64,000 bases of DNA from contig OZ252146.1 in assembly GCA_965248735.1 (NCBI GenBank), positions 3,844,001 through 3,908,000 on the forward strand, given 5' to 3'. Below, in pieces: positions 44,057 through 52,460 of the stretch. How positions within the stretch are numbered: the stretch's first letter is position 1; every line of letters begins with the position of its first letter. Position numbers and translations under genes: made by a program. Under the pieces are notes generated by a model. The model did not search any database and was not told the origin of the DNA. It was given only the letters and a program-made list of their open reading frames with translations. This DNA comes from Aldehydirespirator sp965248735 (lineage in GTDB: Bacteria > Actinomycetota > Acidimicrobiia > Acidimicrobiales > Aldehydirespiratoraceae).

Positions 44057-45376
44057 TCAACGCAGGACGATCTCGACCCATCGGTCGGTCCAGGCATTGC
44101 GCTGGGCCTCGACCTCGGCGGGATCGAGGATGAGCGGGTCCTCCGCGATCTGGGCGTGCTCCGCGAATGCCTCGGGGAGGGTGGCTGAGCTGATCACCGG
44201 GAACACGAACATGTTGAGCGGGACGTCGTTCTGGAAGGTCGGGGTGAGCATGAAGTCGATCAGGGCCTGGGCGCCGCCAGGGTTGTCCGCGCCCGCAAGC
44301 ACGCCCGCGAACTCGATCTGGCGGTAGCAGCTGGCGGTAACCACGCCCGTGGGCGGCTCGTCCACCGGCGGATCAGCAAAGATCACCTCAGCAGGCGGGC
44401 TGGACGCGTAGGACACCACGATCGGGCGATCGCCGCCCCCCGCGATGAACTCCCCGTAGTAGGCGTCCTCCCAGCCGGCGGTGACCGACACGCCGTTGTC
44501 GCGCAAGGCGACCCAGTAGTCCTCCCAGCCGTCGCCGTATCGGGCGATGGTGGCCAACAGGAAGGCCAGACCCGGCGACGAGGTCTCTGGGCTCTGCACC
44601 GCGAGCATGTCGGCATAGGCCGGATCGATCAGATCGTCGAGGGACGACGGTGGGGGCGGCGAGCCATCGAAGGAGTCCACCCAGTAGTTCAGGCAAACGT
44701 CACCGAAGTCGATGGGAGTTACACGGTGTTCTCCGTCGAGCTCAAAATGGTCGGGGACGTCAGCGAGTCCGGGCGACGCGTATGACTCGAAGATGCCGCA
44801 GTCGAGGCCCCGCTGCAGGAAGGTGTTGTCGATGCCGAACAGCACGTCGCCCAGGGGCTCGCCCGCGGTGAGGCAGGCCTGGGCCACAAGCACGCCCGCG
44901 TCGCCTGATGCCAGTTGCTCCACCTTGATACCGGTGGACTCGGTGAAGGCTTCGAGGGTCTCCGGCGAGACGTTGAACGAGTCGTGGGTGAGCAGCGTCA
45001 CCGTGGTGCCGGAGAGGTCGTCGCCCTCGGCAACCGTCTCGTCTGCGCGCTGGGCGCTCTCAGGTGCCTCGCTCCCTGCGGCGTCGTCGGAGCCGTTGGT
45101 GACAGCCGGCTCGTCGGGCGTGTCGGCCATCTCGCCCTCCCCGGGGCCGGTGTCCTCCCCCGACGTTCCTTCGGTCTCGGTGCTCGCGACCGACGCGCCG
45201 TCCGACTGCGCCCCATCGGTCGGTTCACCGATGTCGGTGCCGCTGCAGGCCCCGGCGAGCAGGACGAAGGCCACAGCCGCGGCGAGTGCGACGCAGACCC
45301 TAGGCCCTGGCCGGATCCCGGTCCTGCGGCCCGGCGCGCGGGAGTGGGTCGAAACTGGAAAATGGGTGCGATTCAT
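44057..45376 (-). CDS. thiB: Thiamine-binding lipoprotein (ThiB/TbpA-like)
   Basis: Signal peptide of 43 residues with lipobox LAGAC (Cys 44), an acidic Ser/Thr linker to about 125, then the TbpA fold: TTVTLLTHDSFNVS, DVLFGIDNTFLQRGL, TPIDFGDVCLNYW and WEDYWVALRDNGV. TbpA captures thiamine and its phosphates. 439 aa. Its ATG follows the AGGA in the 3' strand of the TPP riboswitch, so expression should fall when thiamine pyrophosphate is plentiful. Confidence 0.92.
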   Translation of the reverse strand: MNRTHFPVSTHSRAPGRRTGIRPGPRVCVALAAAVAFVLLAGACSGTDIGEPTDGAQSDGASVASTETEGTSGEDTGPGEGEMADTPDEPAVTNGSDDAAGSEAPESAQRADETVAEGDDLSGTTVTLLTHDSFNVSPETLEAFTESTGIKVEQLASGDAGVLVAQACLTAGEPLGDVLFGIDNTFLQRGLDCGIFESYASPGLADVPDHFELDGEHRVTPIDFGDVCLNYWVDSFDGSPPPPSSLDDLIDPAYADMLAVQSPETSSPGLAFLLATIARYGDGWEDYWVALRDNGVSVTAGWEDAYYGEFIAGGGDRPIVVSYASSPPAEVIFADPPVDEPPTGVVTASCYRQIEFAGVLAGADNPGGAQALIDFMLTPTFQNDVPLNMFVFPVISSATLPEAFAEHAQIAEDPLILDPAEVEAQRNAWTDRWVEIVLR

Positions 45377-45377
45377 G

Positions 45378-45470
45378 GTCTTCCTCCGCTGGCATTACCC
45401 AGATCAGGTCGACGGGTCGTCACCGCTGCAATCGCGTGGGTGCCCTCTCAGCCCGGCTGCCCCGAGCTCC
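45378..45470 (-). promoter_or_regulatory. TPP riboswitch (THI element)
   Basis: On the minus strand the leader of thiB reads CTCGGGG, GGGCTGAGAGGGCACCC, then ACCTGATCTGGGTAATGCC and AGCGGAGGAAG: the conserved CUGAGA and CUGAUCUGG-UAAUGCCAGCG blocks of the THI box, in the right order. The GGAGGAAG next to the ATG is both the 3' side of stem P1 and the ribosome-binding site, so ligand-stabilised P1 would hide it: translational control. Confidence 0.95.
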
Positions 45471-45565
45471 CCGGTCGGTTGTCACCAGTGACTATATGCC
45501 TTCGATCCGTCTCCGCGCCAGGGGCACTGATAGGAACCGCGCTCTATGTCGGCGTCCCGGCGGCG

Positions 45566-45844
45566 TCGAGGACCGCCGCGAGGCCGGCCACTGGGAAGGG
45601 CACCTGCTCACCCGGCAAGAACAACCGCTGCGCGGTCGCGGCCCGCGTGGAGCGCACCAGCCGCCAGACCCTCACCGTGGGGCGGCTGCCCCACGGCTAC
45701 TACGCCCTCAACACCGCCGACGCGGTCACCGCCGCTCTCGCCCGCCAGCCCCGCCACCTGGTCGAGGCCTTGACCTGGGATCAGCGCAGCGAGACGGCCC
45801 GCCGGGCCGCGAGTCCAAGTTCAGGATGGATCATCGAAGATTGA
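45566..45844 (+). pseudogene. IS30-family transposase remnant (frameshifted)
   Basis: VEDRREAGHWEGHLLT in one frame continues in another as NNRCAVAARVERTSRQTLTV, LPHGYYALNTADAV and LTWDQRSETARRA. These match the order GHWEGDL - ERTSR - LP - LTWDQG of the IS30 DDE domain. The first catalytic Asp position (GHWEGD) reads GHWEGH, and a frame change and lost ends show decay. It lies about 100 bp from the thiB riboswitch. The stretch 45845-45969 behind it holds an open frame ending VLYQDNAAVRNYYRGRFPA that I cannot identify. Confidence 0.75.
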
Positions 45845-45969
45845 GACACGACCAATGAGAACGCGTGTATTGGCAGGCGGCTTATCGAGGAGCAGCTCGC
45901 CGAAGAACGCCTCGTCCTTTATCAGGATAACGCTGCCGTTCGCAACTACTACCGAGGCCGATTCCCTGC

Positions 45970-46076
45970 CTAGGAGACTGCTGAGTAAGTCCCGAAACGG
46001 CGATTCTGTCGTTACAAAACCCCAGTTCAGAGGCTTGCAGGTGACGCGAAATCAGCATTACTCAGCAGTCTCCTAG
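45970..46076. mobile_element. MITE-like element, 107 bp with perfect 19-bp terminal inverted repeats
   Basis: The ends CTAGGAGACTGCTGAGTAA (45970-45988) and its exact reverse complement (46058-46076) bound an 69-bp interior without coding capacity. The outermost CTAG could be a duplicated palindromic target (as in the IS5 group, which prefers YTAR sites), leaving 15-bp true termini. Reading frames on both sides terminate within the ends. Confidence 0.85.
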
Positions 46077-46433
46077 CTGGCATCTCGTGGCCTCGATGCC
46101 TTCTCGATTGGCTGCCTTCAGCCACATGGGGTCTGTCTCTGAATCGCCGTTCCAGATCCATCCGTACATTGCTTCATCTTCGTCAAGTCCCAACGCGAAC
46201 CCTCTGGGTGTCCAGTCATAAGTGACATCCGCAAGTGTGAAGATGCCTTCATCCGAAGACGAGACTATTTCGATGGCACCTCGCCTGTTCAGTTTCAATC
46301 CAACCGATGCTGTATTGGTGAGATTCTGAGTAACGCACGTCACGTCTGACGTCACGTCTGAACCCGAACTGCACCCGCCTAAGCTGATTAGCGCGAAGCA
46401 CGCCATCGCGACGTACAGTTGCCAGCTTCTCAT
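46062..46433 (-). CDS. Small lipoprotein, 3' end contributed by the MITE
   Basis: MRSWQLYVAMACFALISLGGC is a clean lipoprotein signal with Cys 21. The 123-aa product continues with beta-rich sequence (IEIVSSSDEGIFTLADV, YGWIWNGDSETDPMW) of unknown function. The start follows the upstream gene's TAA by 1 bp. The final codons (LGDC and the TGA) come from the MITE's terminal repeat, so the native C-terminus has probably been lost. Base composition is clearly less G+C-rich than the surrounding chromosome. Confidence 0.65.
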   Translation of the reverse strand: MRSWQLYVAMACFALISLGGCSSGSDVTSDVTCVTQNLTNTASVGLKLNRRGAIEIVSSSDEGIFTLADVTYDWTPRGFALGLDEDEAMYGWIWNGDSETDPMWLKAANREGIEATRCQLGDC

Positions 46434-46434
46434 C

Positions 46435-47097
46435 TTACTCGTTCGCATGCAGCTTAAGTGCGTTGCCATACGTAGACAGTAGCGCCGAGTGCTCGGTCTT
46501 CCAAGAGGGCACGAACTGGAGCACTAAGCGTTCAGTAGCCGATTCTACTGCGGCGAGGCATTCATCTCGCGATTCTAAGAGGCCCGGTATGTCATTGAAG
46601 TTCTGAGTCCTGTTGAGTTCCGTGATTCCCACTTCAATTTGCGCGGGATCATCGTAGGTGTATCCGTGGCTCTCCATACATTGGCTCCATTGATGACCGA
46701 TAGTGCGCGCTTCCTCCGTTCGACTTAGGTCGACGTACAGTGTCTCTACGGCTGGCTCAAGAGCGAGGCGAGAAGCTACCACACGTAGAGCGGAGTCATC
46801 TACAGCAGCCCTGACGTGATCCGCGAGGTCTTCTAGGCCAGTCGTTCCCGTAATGCCAGTCGTTCCCGTAATGCCAGTCGTTCCCGTAATGCCAGTCGTT
46901 CCCGTAATGAAGCCTTCCAGGAAGCCTTCCAGGTCCGGATGATCAGCCAGCTCCGGATGATCAGCGACGGCAGCCCATATTTGGCTCTCTGCATCGGCTT
47001 GCAGAGAGTAGACCGCGAGTGTTGCCTCATGTGTTGTAATTCCCATAGCGATAACAATGGGATCTAATTCGTGAAGAATGAGGTACTCGTCGTCCAC
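46435..47097 (-). CDS. Unknown protein with ITGTTG repeats, probably 5'-truncated
   Basis: From the GTG at 47097, which has AGGAGGG seven bases upstream, the 220-aa product has no signal peptide. It carries four ITGTTG repeats at about residues 65-90 and a C-terminal half (GHQWSQCMESHGYTYDDP, RDECLAAVESATERL) resembling secreted actinobacterial proteins with the W-x-x-C-M-x-x-x-G-Y pattern. Such proteins are usually lipoproteins, so the N-terminus may have been removed when the ISL3 fragment joined here. G+C is low for the window. Confidence 0.5.
   Translation of the reverse strand: MDDEYLILHELDPIVIAMGITTHEATLAVYSLQADAESQIWAAVADHPELADHPDLEGFLEGFITGTTGITGTTGITGTTGITGTTGLEDLADHVRAAVDDSALRVVASRLALEPAVETLYVDLSRTEEARTIGHQWSQCMESHGYTYDDPAQIEVGITELNRTQNFNDIPGLLESRDECLAAVESATERLVLQFVPSWKTEHSALLSTYGNALKLHANE
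46837..46908 (-). repeat. Four identical 18-bp repeats inside a coding region
   Basis: GCCAGTCGTTCCCGTAAT is repeated exactly four times, each encoding six residues (ITGTTG) in frame on the minus strand. Copy number can change without breaking the frame. Confidence 0.95.
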
Positions 47098-47111
47098 ATG
47101 GATACCCTCCT

Positions 47112-47426
47112 GCGAGGCAACCGATGGTGCGAAGCCCGGGAGGTCAACAGGCCCCGCGGCGGCGCGATCTCGCCGCTCTGCTCGGTCACCGAGCCCGCCT
47201 GACAGCCGTCGCGGGGACAGCGCCAGCGGCGCTTGTGCCACAACAATCGCACCGGCCGCCCGAAGGCCGGCACATCCACCAGCAACACCACCCGCTCGCC
47301 CTTGGACCACAGCGGCCCGCCGCAGCCCCCGCAGCCCGGCCGCTCCGCACGCAGGCGAACGTGCACCGCCAGCGGCTCCCCCTCGTCGTCGACGCCGAGC
47401 ACCTCGACGTCGCCGAGTCCCACCAT
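47112..47426 (-). pseudogene. ISL3-family transposase, N-terminal fragment
   Basis: Starting MVGLGDVEVLGVDDEGE, the frame shows the ISL3 zinc-finger head CGGCGGPLW, then VDVPAFGRPVRLLWHKRRW and RCPRDGCQAG. After about 95 residues (IAPPRGLLTSRA) the homology stops, and the frame continues into the unrelated gene downstream. The DDE catalytic domain is absent. Confidence 0.75.
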
Positions 47427-47551
47427 CAGCTCACACGCGCGTAGGGTCGTACTCCACAGGGATGTGTGATGATTCTGGGATCGTGTCCGGTTTCGGGTGG
47501 TTGATTACGCAGCGTCGGGGTGGGAGCGTGGCGCTGTGAGAGGAGCGTCAG

Positions 47552-48346
47552 ATGACTGATACCTCGAGGCCCTTGGAGCGTGGCGGACGCCGCGGTAGGC
47601 GGCGGTTGTCGCCTGTGCAGAAGTATGAGGCGTTCGTGCAGGTGCTCACGGGTGAGATGACCGTCGCGCAGTGCGCGGACCATTGGGGCGTGGACCGCTC
47701 CACGATCATGCGGGCCCGCGAGGTCGCCAAGAAGGGTGCTCTGGACGCGTTGGCGTCGTCTCGTCCCGGGACGCGCTCCGATGGCGTCGCCCCGGAGTTG
47801 GTGATGGCCCGAGACGAGGCGGCCCGCTTGGGCGAGGCGCTCAAGGAGATGGCGGTCAAGGTCACCTTGTCGCAGAAAAGAGCGTTGGGGGTGACCGCCG
47901 GCGTGCCCCCGCGTGTCGAGGCCGGCACCAAGGCGGCTCTGTTGGGCCTCGTCGACGGTGCCGTCGGGGCGGGCTGGAGCACAGCTCGCGCCTGTTCGGT
48001 GTTGGAGCTCGACGGCCGCCGGTGCCGCCGCTGGCAGCACCGTCGAGGCGCGGGCCGCCTCGACGACAACACTGCGGGCGGCACGGCGGTGCATGCCATC
48101 ACCCCCGCAGAGCGCCGGGCGATCGTGGAGCTGTTCGAGCGCTGGGGCGACATCGACGGCGGCTACCGCAAGCTCGCACACCGCGGCTCCTACGAGAACC
48201 TGGTGTGGGTGTCGCCGTCGACGCTGTATCGCGTTCTCGCAGCCCAGGGGCTGGTTCTGCCCGCCCGCCCGCAGCGCGCACCCGCGCCGGCGCGGCCCCT
48301 GCCGGACTGGATCGAGTGGAGGCGCCACCGGATCTGGATCTGGGAC
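47552..48346 (+). pseudogene. Transposase 5' exon (N-terminal 265 codons)
   Basis: RLSPVQKYEAFVQVLTGEM and HWGVDRSTIMRAREVAKKG form the first helix-turn-helix. YRKLAHRGSYENLVWVSPSTLYRVLAAQGL is the second (HTH_21-like), and PDWIEWRRHRIWIWD leads into the DDE domain. The conserved sequence ends at the first catalytic Asp (GAC at 48344-48346), where the intron begins. Without splicing the frame continues 44 codons to a stop at 48478. The residues 135-150 (STARACSVLELDGRRCRRW) are typical of IS3-type proteins. Confidence 0.8.
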
Positions 48347-48949
48347 GTCGAGCGCCACGAGGCGTTCTTGAACCCGGCGGTGATGAGAGGACACCGCCTC
48401 CGGCTCGTCGCAGCGAGCTGGTTGAAGCTGAGGGCAGCCGGACCCGGGGGACACCGGGGAGGGTGGAAGCAGCCCTGACAACGACGGGACGCGCCAGCAC
48501 TGTCAGATGGTGTGGGTCCGGCTAGCAAGACGGAAAGGCGTACGTGAGGAACCAGTGGCTGAACGCCCCTCAAGAGATCCAGCAGCTCGAACCTGACAGA
48601 TCGGGGCTGCGTTGCAACGCGTACCCGGCCATCTCTTTTGGGCGGGGAACTTCTAGATCGGTCGATGTCGCCGGTCGGGAGGTCATGGTGAATGCCTGCG
48701 GCGTAGCCATGGCGAGGTTGCAGGGGCATAGCTGGGCGCCGACCCCGTCGAAGGGTTCAGGAATGAACGTGGGAACCATCTCGTTGGTCCCTGCTGCCCG
48801 GCCAGGGCGGCGGGCGGGCAGGCCTGTCGCCGGTTGATGCCGTCGGGATGGGGCGGAGGGTTCGTAGTAGTCCGAGCACGGGAAAGCCGTGCACATGGCG
48901 AAGGGACCCAGTGTGGTCGCAGCTTCGATGCCGAACGGGGAGTCCGCTG

Positions 48950-49063
48950 GTGAATACCGGCGTTTCGTGGCCTGACCTCTTGGAGGCCGAGCCGCGGGTA
49001 CTCGCGATGCAGTCGAAGCTGCACCAATGGGCGAGGGCCGATCCTGGGGTGTTCGTTCGATGA
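48950..49063 (+). pseudogene. N-terminal piece of the intron protein, out of frame with the rest
   Basis: From a GTG at 48950 the frame reads VNTGVSWPDLLEAEPRVLA then MQSKLHQWARADPG, the typical N-terminus of group II intron proteins. It then stops at 49063. The expected continuation (FDDVFNLVYDPAF) is in the +1 frame, consistent with one extra G in the GGGG run at 49046-49049. Confidence 0.7.
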
Positions 49064-49064
49064 C

Positions 49065-50399
49065 GTGTTCAACCTCGTCTATGACCCGGCGTTTCTCGTT
49101 GTGGCGTGGAGCCGGGTGCGGGCAAACAAGGGCGCGCGAACCGCTGGAGTCGATGGGGTCGCTGCGCGACCTGTCGTCTTGGGTGTCGAGTCGATGCTGG
49201 ACGGGCTGCGAGATGATCTCAAAGCTCGCCGGTTCCGGCCCGAGCGGGTGCGGGAGAAGACGATTCCCAAGGCGAGCGGCAAGGTCCGCTCGTTGGGGAT
49301 CCCGACTGTCGCTGACCGAGTCGTGCAGGCCTCGTTGAAGCTGGTGCTCGAACCGATCTTCGAGGCGGACTTCAAACCGTGTTCCCACGGTTTCCGCCCG
49401 AAGCGACGGGCCCAGGACGCGATCGCTGAGATTCACTACCTCGGCTCGCCCAGCAGGAACTACCACTGGGTGTTCGAAGCAGATATCAAGGCGTGCTTCG
49501 ATGAGATCGACCACACCGCCCTCATGGAACGTGTGCGACGTCGAGTCCGAGACAAGCGTGTCCTGGGTCTGGTGAAGGCGTTCCTCAAAGCTGGTGTTCT
49601 CGCAGAGGACGGCAGCCGACGAGCAACGATCACCGGCACACCCCAAGGTGGGATCCTCTCGCCGCTGTTGGCCAACATTGCCCTGTCCGTGCTGGACGAG
49701 CACTTCGCCCAGAAATGGGAAGCGCTCGGCCCGGAATGGACCCGCGCCAAACGTCGACGCGCCGGGGAACCGGTCATGCGCCTCGTCCGCCACGCGGACG
49801 ACTTCGTGGTCATGGTCCACGGCACCCGCGACGACGCCGAAGCGCTCTGGGATGAGGTCGCAGCGGTGCTCGCTCCGATGGGGCTGCGCCTCTCGGAAGA
49901 GAAAACGAGGGTCTGGCGCATCGACGAAGGGTTCGACTTCTTGGGCTGGCGCATCCAGCGTCGGAACTGGAGAGGCCGCGCCGGCAAGAAAGCGATCTAC
50001 ACCTACCCGTCCAAGAAATCGTTGGCTTCGATCATCGCGAAGATCAGACTGCTGACTCGCCGTCGACGTCATCGAACGCTCACAGACCTGCTGCGCCGGT
50101 TGAACCCGACGCTGCGGGGCTGGTGCAACTATTTTCGGCACGGCGTGTCAACGCAGACCTTCAGCTACGTCGATCATTTCGCCTTCTGGCGGATCGTCGG
50201 CTGGCTGAAGAAACGCCACGCCGGGCTGAACATGCACACCCTGGTTCGCCGCTACCTCCCAGGTTGGAGGATCCACGACGACGGCATCGAGATGTTCCGC
50301 CCCGAGCAGGTCGCCATCGAGCGCTACCGCTACCGGGGCACCCGCATCCCGACACCATGGACAAGCGTGACAACAGGATCACCCGCACCAGCGGCATGA
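49065..50399 (+). CDS. Group II intron reverse transcriptase/maturase (frameshifted, YADD changed to HADD)
   Basis: A 444-aa RT and maturase: VRANKGARTAGVDGV, RRFRPERVREKTIPKASGK, the A-motif FEADIKACFDEIDH, GTPQGGILSPLLANI, then the C-motif as VRHADDFVVMVHG (usual YADD, one T-to-C change). Domain X follows with NPTLRGWCNYFRHG. There is no HNH endonuclease domain. The natural N-terminus lies upstream in another frame, so this start (GTG at 49065) is a remnant start. Both the frameshift and the Y-to-H change suggest loss of activity, although mobility could be supplied in trans. Confidence 0.9.
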   Translation: MFNLVYDPAFLVVAWSRVRANKGARTAGVDGVAARPVVLGVESMLDGLRDDLKARRFRPERVREKTIPKASGKVRSLGIPTVADRVVQASLKLVLEPIFEADFKPCSHGFRPKRRAQDAIAEIHYLGSPSRNYHWVFEADIKACFDEIDHTALMERVRRRVRDKRVLGLVKAFLKAGVLAEDGSRRATITGTPQGGILSPLLANIALSVLDEHFAQKWEALGPEWTRAKRRRAGEPVMRLVRHADDFVVMVHGTRDDAEALWDEVAAVLAPMGLRLSEEKTRVWRIDEGFDFLGWRIQRRNWRGRAGKKAIYTYPSKKSLASIIAKIRLLTRRRRHRTLTDLLRRLNPTLRGWCNYFRHGVSTQTFSYVDHFAFWRIVGWLKKRHAGLNMHTLVRRYLPGWRIHDDGIEMFRPEQVAIERYRYRGTRIPTPWTSVTTGSPAPAA

Positions 50400-50408
50400 C
50401 CACATGGA

Positions 50409-50442
<34 letters not shown>

Positions 50443-50500
50443 GGAGGGCGGGCCGCAGAAACCAGCCGACCGAAAAGACGGCCAGGCGCTGCGGTCCGAC

Positions 50501-51112
50501 CCCTACACCCACTTCCCCAGAGCCGGCCGGGTCGCCTACGCCATCCTCGACGTCGTCACCCGCAAATGGCTCGCCACCCTCGTCACCGCCGAGGAGACCG
50601 CCACCCAAGTCGAGGTCGTCTTCACACAAGCCCTCGACACCGAAGGGCTGTGGCCCGCCGTCGAGGCCCGCCAGGCCCAACGAGCCCGCCGAGGCGACGA
50701 CAGCGACGACGGCGACGAGGAGCCCATCCTGTTGGCCATGTCAGACAACGGACCCCAGATGCGCGCCGGCACCACCCGAGAGTTCCTGGCCCTCTGCAGC
50801 ATCGCGGCCCGCTTCGGCCGGCCCGGCACCCCGACGGACCAGGCATGGATCGAGACCCTGTTCGGGCACGTCAAAACCGAATGGCCCCACCTCGAGAAGA
50901 TCACCGACCCCAACACGCTGCGAGCAGAGCTCGACATCGCCCGACACGACTACAACACCCGCCGCCTGCACGCCTCCCTCGGCTACGTCACCCCCGACGA
51001 CGAACACCAAGGACGAGCAGAGCGCATCCGCCAGGCCCGCCAAGACGGCCTCACACAGGCCCGCCTCACCCGCATCGCCTACCATCGCAACAACAAACCC
51101 AACCAGCCATGA
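50501..51112 (+). pseudogene. Transposase 3' exon (C-terminal 203 codons)
   Basis: YTHFPRAGRVAYAILDVVT resumes right where the 5' exon left off. It is followed by the second catalytic Asp in LLAMSDNGPQM and the Glu in QAWIETLFGHVKTEWPH, then LHASLGYVTPDDEH. The first base is in the same frame as the 5' exon, so exact splicing yields a continuous 468-aa transposase. Without splicing no complete catalytic core is made. Confidence 0.8.
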
Positions 51113-51268
51113 ACACACCCGCCCAATGCGGCGTAATCAAACCCCCGAAAACGGACATTTACTCAGAAGCACCTCAATCTGCGCTATAGCGAACAGGGAG
51201 CGAGCGCTCCCGTCAACCGCCCACCCCAACCACCAAGCCCGTGAGCAGTCGGAGCTAGCGTCGCGGTG

Positions 51269-52429
51269 ATGCGGGTCTCGGTGATCGTTCCGACCTACAA
51301 CGAGGCCGACAACATCGTCGAGGTGATCGATCGGCTGCACCGCGCCCTGGCCGGCCAGCCCCACGAGATCATCATCGTTGACGACGACAGCCCCGACGGC
51401 ACCTGGCAACTGGCCCGCCGCCACGGCGCGGACGATCCGGCCGTGCGGGTGATCCGGCGGATCGGCGAGCGGGGGCTGGCCTCGGCGGTCCTCGACGGGA
51501 TGGCAGCCGCTGAGGGCGACGCCCTCGCGGTGATCGACGGCGACCTCCAGCACGACGAGTCGGTGCTGCCGGCGATGGTGCGGTCGGTGTTGGACGACGG
51601 CGCCGACGTCTGCGTGGGCACCCGCACGGCCGAGAGCGGATCGTTCGGCGACAGAGCCAGGTCGCGTCAATGGGTGACCGCGGCAGGCACCGCGCTGGTG
51701 CGCCGCCTGCTGCCGCGGCTGCGCCGCACCAGCGACCCCCTCAGCGGCTTCTTCGTCGTCAGCCGGGGCCTCTACGAGCGGGCCGCGCCCAGGATCAGCC
51801 GCGGACTGCGGGAGTACAAGATCCTGTGGGCGTTCCTGGCCCGCAGCGGAGAACTCGCCGTCACCGAGGTCGGCTACGGCTTCCGGCCTCGGGGCGGAGG
51901 CGAGACAAAGCTGTCGGGAGCGGTCCTGCTCGACGACCTGGTCAACGCGCTGGCGTTGCGCCTGGGTGCCGCCGTCTCACCGCTGTTCGTCAAGTACTGC
52001 CTGGTGGGCGCCAGCGGGGTGGCCGTGAGCCTCGCGGTGTACGGCCTCGGCGAGCTGGCCGGTCTTCCGACCATCAGCCCCGGCATCACACCGGACCTGA
52101 ACCCGATCTATGTCTCCGCTCTGCTGGGGATTCAAGCCAGCATCGTCACCAACTTCGTGGCCAACAACTACTTCACGTTCTACGACCGGCGCTACCACCG
52201 CTGGGGGCTGCTGGGCGGGCTGCTGCTGTTCCAGGCCGTGTCGGTCGTGGGCGTGTTCGTGCAGCTGGCGGTGTTCCAGCTGCTGCACCGCAACGGCTTC
52301 CCAACTGCGTCGGCGAGTGCCGATGTGGCTGTAGCCATCAACAACAGCATCGGTCTGGCCGTGGCCACGGTCACAAACTTCTTCCTCAACGTATCGATCA
52401 CCTGGAACCGCGTCCGCGGCCCCAGGTGA
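51269..52429 (+). CDS. Family 2 glycosyltransferase (DPM1-like) fused to GtrA-like membrane domain
   Basis: A 386-aa protein. The catalytic part (1-235) has VSVIVPTYNEADNIVEVID, IIIVDDDSPDGTW and the metal-binding AVIDGDLQHDE, as in dolichol/polyprenyl-phosphate mannosyltransferases. The C-terminal 140 residues contain four predicted helices of the GtrA type (FVKYCLVGASGVAVSLAVYG). It would transfer a sugar to polyprenyl phosphate and help move it across the membrane. ATG at 51269, with a GTG one codon upstream. A GGGAGCG/CGCTCCC hairpin at 51196-51211 lies before it. Confidence 0.9.
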   Translation: MRVSVIVPTYNEADNIVEVIDRLHRALAGQPHEIIIVDDDSPDGTWQLARRHGADDPAVRVIRRIGERGLASAVLDGMAAAEGDALAVIDGDLQHDESVLPAMVRSVLDDGADVCVGTRTAESGSFGDRARSRQWVTAAGTALVRRLLPRLRRTSDPLSGFFVVSRGLYERAAPRISRGLREYKILWAFLARSGELAVTEVGYGFRPRGGGETKLSGAVLLDDLVNALALRLGAAVSPLFVKYCLVGASGVAVSLAVYGLGELAGLPTISPGITPDLNPIYVSALLGIQASIVTNFVANNYFTFYDRRYHRWGLLGGLLLFQAVSVVGVFVQLAVFQLLHRNGFPTASASADVAVAINNSIGLAVATVTNFFLNVSITWNRVRGPR

Positions 52430-52460
52430 GCCTGACGCGCCTGCTGCGGAGCCCGGTGCC

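Noticed and set aside
49046..49064. Programmed +1 frameshift in the intron protein (CGA TGA C resembles a shift-prone stop)
   Set aside because: Product alignment is better explained by a single extra G in the GGGG run, giving FDDVFNLV in register; no stimulatory element is seen.
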